A stretch of DNA of 64,000 nucleotides from Zarea fungicola. Lineage: Eukaryota; Ascomycota; Sordariomycetes; Hypocreales; Cordycipitaceae. The notes below the pieces were generated by a model. That model searched no databases and was not told the DNA's origin. It saw only the letters and a program-made list of their open reading frames with translations. The stretch lies in the NCBI GenBank assembly GCA_900169235.1, contig FWCC01000328.1, forward strand, positions 1 through 64,000. Reading direction: 5' to 3'. A program made the translations under genes and the position numbers. This document shows, in pieces, positions 33,849 to 44,584 of this stretch. The stretch's first letter is position 1. Each line of letters opens with the position of its first letter.

Positions 33849-35476
33849 ATGGATGTCGAGATGACCGGTGCCGATGCACCGCCGCCAGCATCGTCGACGT
33901 CACTACCCACAGGCGACCCAGAGAGCCCTCTCCTCCGCCTCCCGCTCGAGCTCCTCCTCCGCATCAGCTATTATCTGACGACGACGGAGCTGGGCCAGCT
34001 GCGGCTCAGCTGCGGGCACATTGAGAAGTCGCTCTTCCCCAGCTTCGCCCGCGAGTTCTTCAAGCACAAACAGTTCAACCTGACCGAGTTCAGCCTGCAG
34101 GCCCTGCTGGCCATCTCCCGGAGCCGCATGGCGGGTGCCGTTCGCCACCTCCACATTGGTGTCGAGAGCATCTCGCACGCGCGGACCTGCCACACGCACC
34201 GCTCGCCCGCGGCCACATTTCGGCACAACCAGCTGCACACGCACCAGTGGATCCTCATGACGACGGGCCAGGACGCCGTCATGCTGGCCGAGGCCCTCCG
34301 CGGCCTGACCAACCTCGAGGACGTGCTCCTGCGCGACGTCAACTCGACACGGCGCTCGCGGGACGGTCCCAGCGCCGCATGGAACAGCTATGGCGACATG
34401 ACGTTCCGGCAGCAGACGGGGGCACGGCTGACCAACGCGGCCGTGAGCTACGACGAGTACGCCTCGTACAAGGTCTTCATCAAGACGCTGCAGGCGCTGG
34501 CGGCCGCCGACTCCAAGGTGAGCGGCATCGAGCTCCTGCTGCGCAAGCACGGCGTGCCCTGGCGCGGCACCTTTTACGTGCCCGAGTACCTCCAGCCCAC
34601 GATGCTGCCCGTGCTCTCGCGGCTGCGGAAGCTGCACCTCACCATTGGCGACGACTACCGGGCGCTCTCGGAAGGGGATGCCTTCAACGCGCGGACGTGG
34701 AGCTTTGAGCTGCGCCAGTTCCTCTCGTACGTCCCCAACCTGCGCGACTTCCGCTTCAACGGCTTCTGGGGCGACACGTCTGTGTTTGACCTGTTTATGG
34801 AGTGGCTCGCCATGGATGCCGGCGCGGCCATGACCTGCCCGGAGAGCATCCAGGCCAACCCGGAGGAGAGGGCCATCATCGAGAGCTCCCCGCTGCCGGT
34901 GGGCTTCCCGCACCTGGCCAAGTTCAGCCTGGGTAGGATCCACGTGAAACCGGACATGCTGACGAGGCTGGTGGCCAAGTTTGCGCCCACGCTCGTCGAC
35001 CTGGCCCTCTGGGACATGACCATGGCCGCGGCGGACCAGCAGGAGCTGGACGTGTGGCGGCGCTTCTGGCGCGGGCTGGCGGCGCTGCCCGGCCTGGAGC
35101 TGCGGCACATCAAGGTGGGCAGGCAAAAGTTTGAGGACGGCCAGCATAAACTGCCCGCGGTGAGGTTTGCGGGCGGGCGCAACGAGGCCGAGTATGAAGG
35201 GCCGGATTGGAGGGGGTTTGTCAAGGATTCGCTGGAGAATCCCGAGATTGAACGATTTGGTACGTGGCAACAACAAAGACAAAAACCACCCTTGAACTTT
35301 TGGTGACTACTTTACTAAATGCTAACTTTTAATTTCTGTTTCTTGAAATTCTAGTACCACAAATTCTGATTGGCGTTGATTTGGATGGGGATAATCAGGA
35401 TGCCGACGAGGAGGATGACCAGGAAGATGACGAGGACGAGGATGAAGATGAAGATGAGGATGAGAATGAGGAATGA
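33849..35476 (+). CDS. F-box protein with acidic C-terminus
   Basis: Two exons (33849-35259 and 35355-35476, 95-nt intron) encode 510 residues. Residues about 29-70 (LLRLPLELLLRISYYLTTTELGQLRLSC) are an F-box, which would bind Skp1 in an SCF ubiquitin ligase. The rest is leucine-rich and probably forms degenerate LRR-like repeats, with segments such as LEDVLLRDV, LRKLHLTIGDDY, LRDFRFNGFWG and LVDLALWDM that recruit the substrate. The second exon adds PQILIGVDLDGDNQ followed by an almost uninterrupted Asp/Glu tract of about 28 residues. The exon 2 junction (Val split across the intron) keeps the frame. The gene is GC-rich, which produces long meaningless antisense frames. Confidence 0.85.
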
Positions 35477-36378
35477 AGATGATGAGGACTAAGATGTGGC
35501 TAAAAAATAAACAATTTTTGCTTTCAAATATAATTATTTTCATCAAACAGAGAATGAAGTCTCTTCTTTTCGGGGTCTTGGCCATGGCTCCCGATAAATA
35601 CCTTTTCCTGGATTCTTTTCCTCATTATAACGCAAGTTTTGTACTGCACTGTACTGAATTCGGACAGCGCGCCACGGCCAAGCAGGGTAATCAAAAACAC
35701 CACCCATGCTACGCTGCTGCTGCCGCCGGTTCTACTCTTGGCGGCGACAGCGGCGCTACGGCTTTTTCCCTTAACAGTGCTGTTTTATTAGCCCTCTTAG
35801 CCGTAGTTATTATCTTAATTATGTTGTATATTAGGACAATAATCTCTACTGACTTTTTGTTCAGCAAGAATAAAAGGAAGGCTATGGTCTATTATTTTCT
35901 ACTTTCTTCTTTCATTGGACCCAAGACCTCGTTATGATAACTGCCGCTGGCTCGTCTAGGAGGCCTGATTTTGCTCGGTAGGCACTTCTCTAAAGTGCTG
36001 GTGATGCCCGGTGAGCATATTCTGCATAACAAACGCAGTCAGTCTTGTGTGCAATTACAAGGTCGCTAAACTTACCCGTGATATATCAAGCCAATTTCTA
36101 TGTACAGACCACTGGTTGGTTTGATCATCCCCACGTCTCAACAAGCGAATTATCAGTGGACCGACCTTGCCCATGACGGATAAAACTCATCGCCAATTTG
36201 CGCCAAAATTTAGACAGTTTTGAATTTATGCAATTTTCAAGTCCAACTCGTGCCAGCAACAAGGACAATAATATTTCCAACACAGCTCAAAGGGGCTCGA
36301 AGATCTTATTACTGGTAGAGCAGACATCTTCCTTTCTTGACATCCATTTAGCAGACCTCTCCGACCAGCAGCTTCTTC
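35477..36378. other. Intergenic spacer before tRNA-Pro
   Basis: The 154-codon frame at 35473-35937 starts inside the acidic-tail region of the F-box gene and shows no domain. No other gene is seen. Confidence 0.5.
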
Positions 36379-36463
36379 GGCCTGATGGTCTAGCGGTATG
36401 ATTCTTGCTTTGGGTTCAACAATCGTTTGCAAGAGGTCCCGGGTTCAATCCCCGGTCAGGCCC
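36379..36463 (+). tRNA. tRNA-Pro (anticodon UGG) with 13-nt intron
   Basis: The acceptor stem GGCCTGA pairs with TCAGGCC, followed by discriminator C. The D arm GTCTAGCGGTATGATT, anticodon stem CTTGC/GCAAG, and T arm CCGGG-TTCAATC-CCCGG are all present. The loop reads TT-TGG-G, giving anticodon UGG. A 13-nt intron (36415-36427) sits one base 3' of the anticodon, the canonical place. The mature length is 72 nt, as usual for eukaryotic tRNA-Pro. A T9 run follows directly. Confidence 0.95.
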
Positions 36464-36466
36464 TGC

Positions 36467-36475
36467 TTTTTTTTT
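36467..36475 (+). terminator. RNA polymerase III terminator (T9)
   Basis: A run of nine T starts four bases after the tRNA 3' end. Confidence 0.85.
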
Positions 36476-37388
36476 ACTTTTTGTTTCACTTTCCACGTCT
36501 TGTTCCAAATCTCTGGACTACTTACTATATGCCTTGTTCAAGAGTGTGGCAGCTATGGCCATACGAGTAAGTAACTTGTGCCTCTTCATCTTTTCTCTTC
36601 GTCATGACTGGGACTCACTCTATGGTGCGAAAGCTGCTAGTTGCTCTTCGTACATGCCTTACTATTTTCATAAAATAACCATTTAAGAAATAAAACAATT
36701 TGAATATTGCTCACAAAATTTGCTGTACATGCCATGTTGCATCGGCCGACAGCAATGAGCAAATGCCGTGGATGGGAAGAACTAGTGCGCTCAAATGTGA
36801 CTGCATCGCCTCGAAACCCGATCAAATCTAATACAAACCGATGGGACACACATCTTCAGCGAGGTCACCCATGGACAGAGACCCATGGATTTGGTTCTGA
36901 GCAGGATCTCGGTGGTATCCAGAGAGCCAGTGCCAAGATAAATCGCTTGTCGCGCGTGCATCCAAGACAGCCCTGAGTATGTATCATCATGAAACCTCGC
37001 ACGCCTCTTGTCCTGTGCGACAAAATAGATAATATGCCGGGGATATGAGGCCTAGTCATGAATTGAGAGCTGATCTACGATAACTCGCACCCAAGCCTTC
37101 ATAATATGCCATACTGTCATGTTTTATGTGACCGTTTTGCAGCGTATCCCGCTCACGGCCTCCTGTGTACAATGTCTCGATTCCCGACATATAGAAGACG
37201 CCTAGAACAAATGCTATAGCTTATTGACAAGGTTGAATAATTCCTTTCTGTTCTTAGGCAATAGTAAAGTAAGATAAGTTGAGAGCTGAGAAAGGAACAT
37301 ATCGAAAAACCCCCCACTCTGCATGTCTGACAGCCACCAACCGAGCTGCCTCTCCATGGAGATAAAGGTGTATTTCCTAACACGGCCT
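36476..37388. other. Intergenic spacer
   Basis: No gene is recognised between the tRNA and the MACPF gene. Frames of 60-93 codons have no motifs. Confidence 0.5.
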
Positions 37389-39742
37389 TCATCCAGTATA
37401 TGTTAGAGTAAGCTTTGCTGCCCCACTAGCTGGCATAGTGGTCGCACTGCTGGCCAGGAAAGAATTTTTACCGTCCACGATAATATGCATATAACCACGG
37501 CTTGTACCATCCATCTTGCTGAGGAATTTAATCAGCACAGCACCACCATCGGGGACTTTAGCAGTATCAGCCGACCCATTGGGATTCTCAAATATAAGGA
37601 ACTCCGCCCTGCTGCGAATGGATTGGCTAAAGACCCATCGCCACCCTTGGTCCAAGTGGAAATCAACATATGAATACCCTCTTATGTTTTTGAGACGGTA
37701 TTTGGTGTTGTATGATATGTTTGACACCTTGGCGCCATTTTCGTCTTCGACCTCGTAATATCTGTTCGTTTCGTTTCCTTTTGAATCAGGTTTTCCGAGG
37801 TATACAAGACCCCGTGACAACAAATTTTCGGTTGACGATTCACTGCCCTGACCGTGTGATGCCGCAACCCTGGCACTCACTCCCCAACCACTGAAAGAGG
37901 CTGCGGCAGCCACTTTCATTCTGTCTGCGGCCGAGGAGGAAGTGGGCGCCCCCAGTGGTGTCTACATCCTCTGTAGCAAACAGGCGACCGCCGAGCTGAA
38001 CTCTTCTGGTGAAGAACTCGCCTGTATTTATTAGTCATTGCCGTTATATAGACTGCATGACTCCAAAAAGGCCAGTCATATATAGCAACGTACCATAGAG
38101 AGCCTGGAATCCTTCCAAGTCTTGCTTATTTTGACTGGCCCCCAACGCTTTTTCGCACGCTGGAGTTAGCTCCAGGCTGCGGCTGTCCAGGAATACTGCC
38201 ACTCGAGGGAACTAGACCATTGTATTAGACAAAAGCATGCAAGCAGTCAGGTGTAAATCGTCACGTCGGTTATCTCACATTGTAAGCGATGGTGACTCTT
38301 TTTACGGTCTTGGAACCAGAACTGCTATCCGATTGAGAGCCGCTCTTTGAGACGTCCACCGATGCTCCACCAGAGAATCCTAGATATGAACCGCTCCTAT
38401 ATGAAGCAACATTTGATTAAATGATCAGCCGTGTGATTGTTGATTTCACAAGTAAAAGATTTTGCACTCTGACGAACGAAATGAGGGTTCGGACATACAC
38501 TGCAGCCGAGACATCGGTTTCAGAAAACGAGGATGCTGCTATGGAGGACTGCATCTCGGTCTCCGTCTCAAATTGCGACACGTAGGATCTGTCGTCGATA
38601 ATAAAATCCGGGATGCGCAGTTCGAGCTGCCCAATCAACCAGTCAGCGTGTATGGCCAGACAGCGGTCAGAGAATAAGTCTCAGAGATGGACGTACCTCG
38701 ACCCCCTCGATGGTGCTGTTGGGAAGTGAATCCGACCAAATGCCTCGTTTCTTGAGTCGGAATGCTGGAAATCGTGCTCTCTCGAGTCCAATTGGAGCTC
38801 CCTTTGCGTCTGTTGCAGAAGTTGCAGTACTTGACGGCGCACGAACAATGCGAAGACCATAGCCTAGGGCATTGCTATCGAAAATAACGGCCCAGTCCCG
38901 CTGCTCCAACTCCTGCACATATCTCGCTTCGGTTCCGGTTATCCACTTGAAAGCAGTATCGTTAACATTCTGTTTGAGATGAAGCAGCGTGTCCGTCTCT
39001 AGAACGGAGCTAACTTCTGGTGCGACGGACTATCGTGCATGTTAGCGTTGACATCAAAATTTGTCCTTCTTTCACTTACGTTCTCTCTGTCTTTTATAAG
39101 AGCCTCGCTTCTCATGTAAATGGACAGTGTTTTGGCATTGTCCAAGTCAGTCTGACCGATTTTTGCCCTGTATTAGTCTCATGAACGAAGCAGCAATCGA
39201 AAATTATGGTTCTCCCTACCTCGAGACATTCCAAAAGATACTCCTGCACCGTGAGGGTTTCCGGGACGATAGCACCATTTTTGTTGCAAAAGGGAAAGTT
39301 AGATCTGTGAAGCAGGAAATTATTATTAACGGGTTATTAATAAGGTTGCCATGCCAATAGTCGGCACTGTTAATCCAGAGCAACTCACATTTCAATGCTT
39401 CCTGTAAGCCCAGCAATAGTAATGCGAAGCTGGGATAAAGTCTCATCATCCATCGAAGTCTTGAGAACTTTTAGAAAAAAAGCTTCCCTCCGACGAACCC
39501 CATCAGTGAAGTGGACAATAGTGGTGAAATAAGCTGTCACTCCGCATCAGCATACATTTGTCATATAATTCTGGATGTTTGCAATATTTCTTACCGCTGT
39601 CCATTGTCAGACTCCCAGCTGAAGGAGCTGGACCTTCATCTTCAGTAAGGGGATTTGCAGCTTGAGAAGGTGGATTTGCCGTTGGGGCCGGTTGACCGAG
39701 ACCTGCCTTTAGGGAAGGCGGATTGAGAGACACGGACAACAT
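37389..39742 (-). pseudogene. MACPF (membrane attack complex/perforin)-domain gene, frame broken in last exon
   Basis: Nine exons on the minus strand fit splice signals: 39742-39595, 39533-39389, 39304-39220, 39151-39080, 39029-38697, 38626-38499, 38396-38279, 38211-38094 and 38021-37389. The eight introns are 50-102 nt. The MACPF hallmark (a Gly-rich YG...LGG segment) is at the exon 8/9 boundary and start of exon 9. A Ser/Ala-rich stretch and a beta-rich C-terminal module of about 170 residues follow. Within exon 9 the reading frame carrying the hallmark and the one carrying the C-terminal module differ by one nucleotide; the shift lies near the C5 run at 37949-37953, and the downstream frame has a stop at 37962-37964. 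This may be a real lesion, an assembly error, or an intron I failed to find. No signal peptide is seen. The start Met at 39742 is uncertain; an in-frame Met at 39907 exists. Fungal MACPF proteins are pore-former relatives of varied roles. No aegerolysin-type partner is in the window. Confidence 0.7.
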
Positions 39743-42581
39743 TTCGAAGGAATACAGCAATCTTGCGTCAAGGCCAAGTCCATGCCTGCATATGCATAGC
39801 CAAGAATCCTTGCCTTTCAGCTCGCCAGGCGGCCAGGGCATGCAGGGGGATGTCGGCAAAACGAGGTGCAGAACGGCAGCAGAGTCTGGCCCGGAACAAC
39901 CCAACATTAATTCAAAATAATAATAATAATAATTTATGTTTCATTCTGAACGCCTCAGGATTCCTAATTATAGTAAAACTGGCCAGAAAAATCATGTATT
40001 TGAGCTCTATGGGAGCTTTTGTTACTGACGTTGCAACTTCACGTCCAGCCAAGATGCACTGGCTACCCCACCTACTCCCCTCTCCTGGTTCCTCTAGATT
40101 TAGCCCTGCATTTAGACTATACTGTAGCTTTTCAAAGTACCAACCAAGTGTGCCAAGTCAAATCAGAATATTTGGGGTCCAAAGGGGTGGAGCCGAGTAG
40201 AGCGGGAGATGGGTCGCGCTCCATATCGCGAGGCGCTGAACTCCTCAAATTTCTAGTGGCGGCTGCATCCGAGACTCGGAAACTATTGAATGCGGTGGGG
40301 CCTCTACACCTGAACTTGTTTTCTTTGAGTTGAGTGCCGATTTTTGTCGCTGGTTCCCACAGTTATGCCGTAAGACTGCCCAGGTATCCCCATGACAAGG
40401 CCGCAGTCAATGAATTACCTTCCTCTATGGCTGACAACATGGAGAGAATAATGGGGATATTTGAAATATAACCCACCGCGAGGCAGTAATACCCCAAAGA
40501 TCGACCCCGTATTCAACATGCCGGGCCATGAAGATGCCGACAGTGGCGAAACTTACATCTAATACGAATACCATCCAGAAGGCACACAGGGTAAAACTGC
40601 TAGATGCTGCCCGCTGCGGGGTAAGTAACCACGTCGAAAATGAGCTGAAAGACGCGGTGATCATCTGTAGCTGCTGTGTATCAAGATTTCCAAAACACCA
40701 TTCCTTTCATGGAAATGGTGGCAAAATTTGAGAAATTGTCAATGCCAAGATGACAGGCCCAGTTTAAGAATTGTGGTGCCAGGAGTCTTGTACACCGGCA
40801 TTCGCGACTTGTCCCAGGAGCCAGGTTTGAGTACAGGTAAGGCAAACACCCGCCAAGCTCTGGAACACTGAACTGTGGTATGCTTTACCTCCCCATATCA
40901 TCTTTATTCCTTACTAGTTATTCCTCTGGCTTGGTCGCTTCTGCTCGAGAATCAGGCCTGACTGGGGTCGTCAGGCAGGGAGAAAATACCGCCACTCTGA
41001 CTAAATAGCAGCCGATGCCCCAAAAATTATAAATTTGATTTAATTGACGTCAGTCTGGCTCCCAAACTTGGCAAGAAGGGTATATTTCTTGGCTTGCAGG
41101 ATGTCACACGTAGCCGTCCCTTCAGCATCCCTGCGAATGTGTTTTTGCCGTGTAGCCGAACGGTTGATGGAACTAGAGTATAGAGTATGATCGGCCAAAA
41201 GTCCACTATTTCCCATGTTCCACTACTGGGCCGCGTTACCTTTGGGGGGGCGCCGCATCTTAGCCTCCTTGCTTCTGTCCTCTCGCTCACTCTCATCTTA
41301 GGCGAACATGTTAGGTGGGGACAATAGCTACGCAATGAATCAAGCTCCGCTTGAGCATGGATGACAATCCCTGCGGTTTTTGAGCAATCACAGAGCTGCA
41401 CTCAGTGGGCAATTGCCAGGATACTTTTCGAGGTAGACGAGACACTACATTGCCTGCTCAGCGGTCTTGGTAATGTGCGAAACAGGACTGATGCTCATTA
41501 ACTCTCTTAGGATGAACTTGAAGGTAATTAGCCGGTATGGCGTCAATCATTGCACTACATAGTACAATTGTAAAGCCACCCCGCAGGATACAATTTCAGG
41601 ACTGGTGTGACGGGAGCATCCCGCAGGCAGTAGGTTAGGTCTACTGTTCATTATGTAGAAACTATCATCGGAATGTCAAATCCTGTACGAAATTGGTAAC
41701 TAAGCAACTAGAATAAGTGAGCTTCAATCAGTGTTTTTAAGCAATTGCGGATGCAAATAGCTGGCAGCCGAGGCTGTGTTTCTATGCGAGGCGGCTTGTC
41801 CCCAGTCTCTGGTCCTCTAGGCTGCCGTTAATAAGCCGAACGGACGCTGCAGAGGACTGTCGAAGGGTCTGTAACTTAAAGTCTCACTGGTCGCATGCCC
41901 AAAAAAGAAGTGTTTATACAGTGTTGTTGGCGACATAGAGCATTCTTGACAAACCCTTTCGCGACGGCTCTTGCTGTAAAAGTGTAACTAATAGGCCGAC
42001 GGCTGGAAATGCTACGCAGGCAAGTAAAATTCGCAGCTGGGGATTGGAAAGATAGGTCCCAGATCAAGACCGCCAACGCCAGCGCATCTACCAAAGCTCC
42101 CCAAAACAGCAGAACTAAAAATAATCCTGGATAGCTCCAGTATTCAACTGTACGGCGTTTCTGAAGAGCTGGTGCACGTTCACCTTCTTACCAATGCGTT
42201 CAGTGTAGACAGCTAGAATACAGGCTTACATTGGCCAAACAAAGGAGTCAAGATCTCGAAAGAAAAGCTGAATATATATTTTACGGACGACTAAAAAAGT
42301 CCATTCTATTTTTTATATTCGTTAGATAGCGTCAAGTTACTGGCCACTGTCAAACCCGCGGTTTCTAAGCAAAGGTAAACTCAAGCACTAGCACAGTGAT
42401 TAACGAATGTCAGTTAATTATGTTTATAATAGCGCGAAAATCTTCGCAGAACAAAAGAAATTAGATTGCAAATCTAACTAGACAATAATTACACTAATAA
42501 TCTCAAAATACTCCACAGTTCTTTCCATACCTGACGAGCAGTATGATAACACTGTCAAAACGCTTTTTGACAAGAATCACA
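39743..42581. other. Gene-poor spacer, 2.8 kb
   Basis: A short ATA/ATT microsatellite is at 39916-39933. A 79-codon minus frame at 40425-40664 is hydrophobic and could be a relic of a membrane protein, but no partner exons were found. The sequence becomes AT-rich from 42.2 kb. No transposon ends were identified. Confidence 0.5.
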
Positions 42582-43834
42582 TCAGGGCTTCAAAAACTGT
42601 GCCCCAGTTGCTAAGCCGGGTGCATTTCCCAGCATAAACGTTCTTGCCTTCAGAAGCCAGACAATGAAGCTCGGTACATTCCAGCCAAAAAGAACACCAA
42701 CACCTCCGCTTGGTCCGACAGGAACAATGCCCATGTCCTTCTGGAACTGCTTGTATGTCTTCTCCTTCAACACGGCAGAACCAGCCCCAGATGCTCCCTC
42801 CTTGGCCGCAGCCTCGTTTAAGTCGGACCAGATAGAGTACCCTAGGGCAGGAACAGCAAACATGGCGTCCGGGACTGATCCCTTCGAGTACGATGCCACG
42901 TCACCAATGGCATACACACCTGGCGGAGCTTTTGTAGCACGGAGACTGCTCTTGTCAGCGGCGACGCGTTTGTAGTCATCTAACCACTCTGCTGGTACGA
43001 AGTTGGTGTTTGGCTTTCCACCCGTTGCGTCAATATACAAATCAACAGTCCTGGTGCTGCCGTCGCTAAAGGACAGCGATACTCTCTCATTGCCCACTGT
43101 TTTCGACGACACAATGCGAAGATTATGCGAGACCTTCACGTCTAGTGCAGCCAAGCGTTGCTCAGCTTTGCTTCCTGGAGCAGAAGATTCAAACCTGGGG
43201 AGAAGATGTGTGCCTCCCGACAGAAGTGTAATGTCTTTGCCTTTGTAAAGGTGGCCGATCTCGCCCGCAACCTCTACACCAGCGGGGCCGCCTCCTGCAA
43301 TCAGGATTGACTTCGACACAGGTAAAGCTTCTTTGACATGCTTGAATGCGTCAAGGGTCGTTTGGTGATCACCGTGCAGCGTCCACAATGGACTCGCCTG
43401 TATTTGAGGGTTTGGTTAGGCCGGGCATTAAATCATTTATAGGGCTCAAATGTACTCACACTCTTGGAGCCTGTCGCAATAACCAACGAGTCATATCGAA
43501 CAGGCTGCTCAGCATTCGAGCTGGGGCCTTTAATAGACACTGTCTTACTTGAAGTGTTCAGTGCCACAGCTTCGCCTTGGATGAATGTGAATTCGGAGGG
43601 TTTGTATTGGCTAAAAGCTTCAGATATTGAGGCGAATACTTTGTCGTTTTCAACTTGTTTGGATGTCAAGACCCGTGGGGCTCCAACAGTGAAGAAGGTG
43701 TGCGTAGATGGTGATACAAGCACAATTTTGTACTTGAGCTTCTCGTTTTCCAGGCGAGGAAACACATGGCGCAGGAGGTAGTGGGCGGTGGAAACTCCAG
43801 CCATATTCCCACCCAAAATCACGATATCAGGCAT
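42582..43834 (-). CDS. AIF/AMID-like FAD-dependent NAD(P)H oxidoreductase
   Basis: Two exons on the minus strand (43834-43460 and 43397-42582; 62-nt intron GTGAGT...ATACAG) encode 396 residues. The N-terminal FAD fold is IVILGGNMAGVSTAHYLL, and the internal NAD(P)H fold is ILIAGGGPAGVEVAGEIGHL (residues about 153-172). A third FAD contact is GVYAIGDVASYS near residue 300. This is the pyridine nucleotide-disulfide oxidoreductase type 2 architecture, close to AMID/FSP1 and yeast Aif1/Ndi-like enzymes. A hydrophobic C-terminal segment (SFIVWLLKARTFML) may bind membrane. It probably passes electrons from NAD(P)H to a quinone or similar acceptor. It is divergent from the zinc-finger regulator gene, with 750 bp between starts. 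Confidence 0.88.
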
Positions 43835-44584
43835 GGTGATGTTGGAAGAAGTGTATGTCTTTAGTAATAAGAGATTCGAGAGAATGATATTTCGGTGTGC
43901 TTATATGTTGACACGCGTCGTTGATTGTTGGGGTTATCTGTTAGTGGCCAGCATCATTCTTTTCAAGAGGGTGGCAAGTGCTTTTATAAAAATCGATTCA
44001 CTAGTTTCTGCCAAGATTACAGTTCATAATTATGGACAAGGTGAAGTAGCAAGCAGAAAGCAAACTCCGTCGAGGATTACCAATGACCTTGCAGCAGCAG
44101 CTGGCTGCGATTGACAACTCCGCAAAGGAATCCAAGCAAATTAACCCAAAACGAAGGGGAGGACATTTGAAATCGAATCGGAAGAATTCCCCTGGATTCT
44201 CTTCAATTCAATTGTCTTGATCGACCCACTTCGGATTCGCCAACTTCGGATCAGCTTGCGCGGGAAGTACAGATAAAGCCGTGATTGTGGCGGTATCGCG
44301 CCTCCGAAACAGCTCCGATCGACTCAGTTCATTACAGAGCCAATCGGATACTGGCACGGCACCGGTTTTGTAGACCCCAACGGCCCAATCATCGTTTAGC
44401 ACCACACTGTCGACATCACGCCCAATCAGCTTCGAGGACGGCGCCGTCTTGTGCTAGTTTGATCCGAGGCAAAAAGCTGATAAATAGTCCGCTGGAACGG
44501 CACCGTCGATAAAGTTGTCAGTGATGTAAACCTTGAATCTCCGCAGTAGCAACAATTTACTTCAAAAGTTCTCACCTTAACAGT
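43835..44584. promoter_or_regulatory. Divergent promoter between AMID-like gene and regulator gene
   Basis: This 750-bp region serves two divergent starts. Short frames in it have no motifs, and I see no clear TATA box. Confidence 0.45.

Noticed and set aside
33903..35282. 459-codon minus-strand open frame opposite the F-box gene
   Set aside because: The plus strand has a clear F-box, a good splice junction and a normal start. The antisense frame is rich in Arg, Gly, His and Glu, as expected from the high-GC third positions of the real gene.
35473..35937. 154-codon plus frame after the F-box gene
   Set aside because: It starts at the end of the acidic tail in another frame and has no family features. 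The acidic exon ending at 35476 explains the coding signal there.
37940..37964. A hidden intron to explain the MACPF frame discrepancy
   Set aside because: Donor GTAGAC at 37963 with the acceptors within the next 75 nt gives no phase-compatible junction. A weak GTCGCC donor upstream would work in phase but would remove part of the conserved Gly-rich segment. A frame lesion is therefore the simpler reading, though transcripts could overturn it.
40425..40664. 79-codon minus frame with hydrophobic segments, preceded by an acceptor-like CTACAG
   Set aside because: It could be an exon relic of a membrane protein, but no upstream or downstream exon with matching phase was found, so no gene is claimed.
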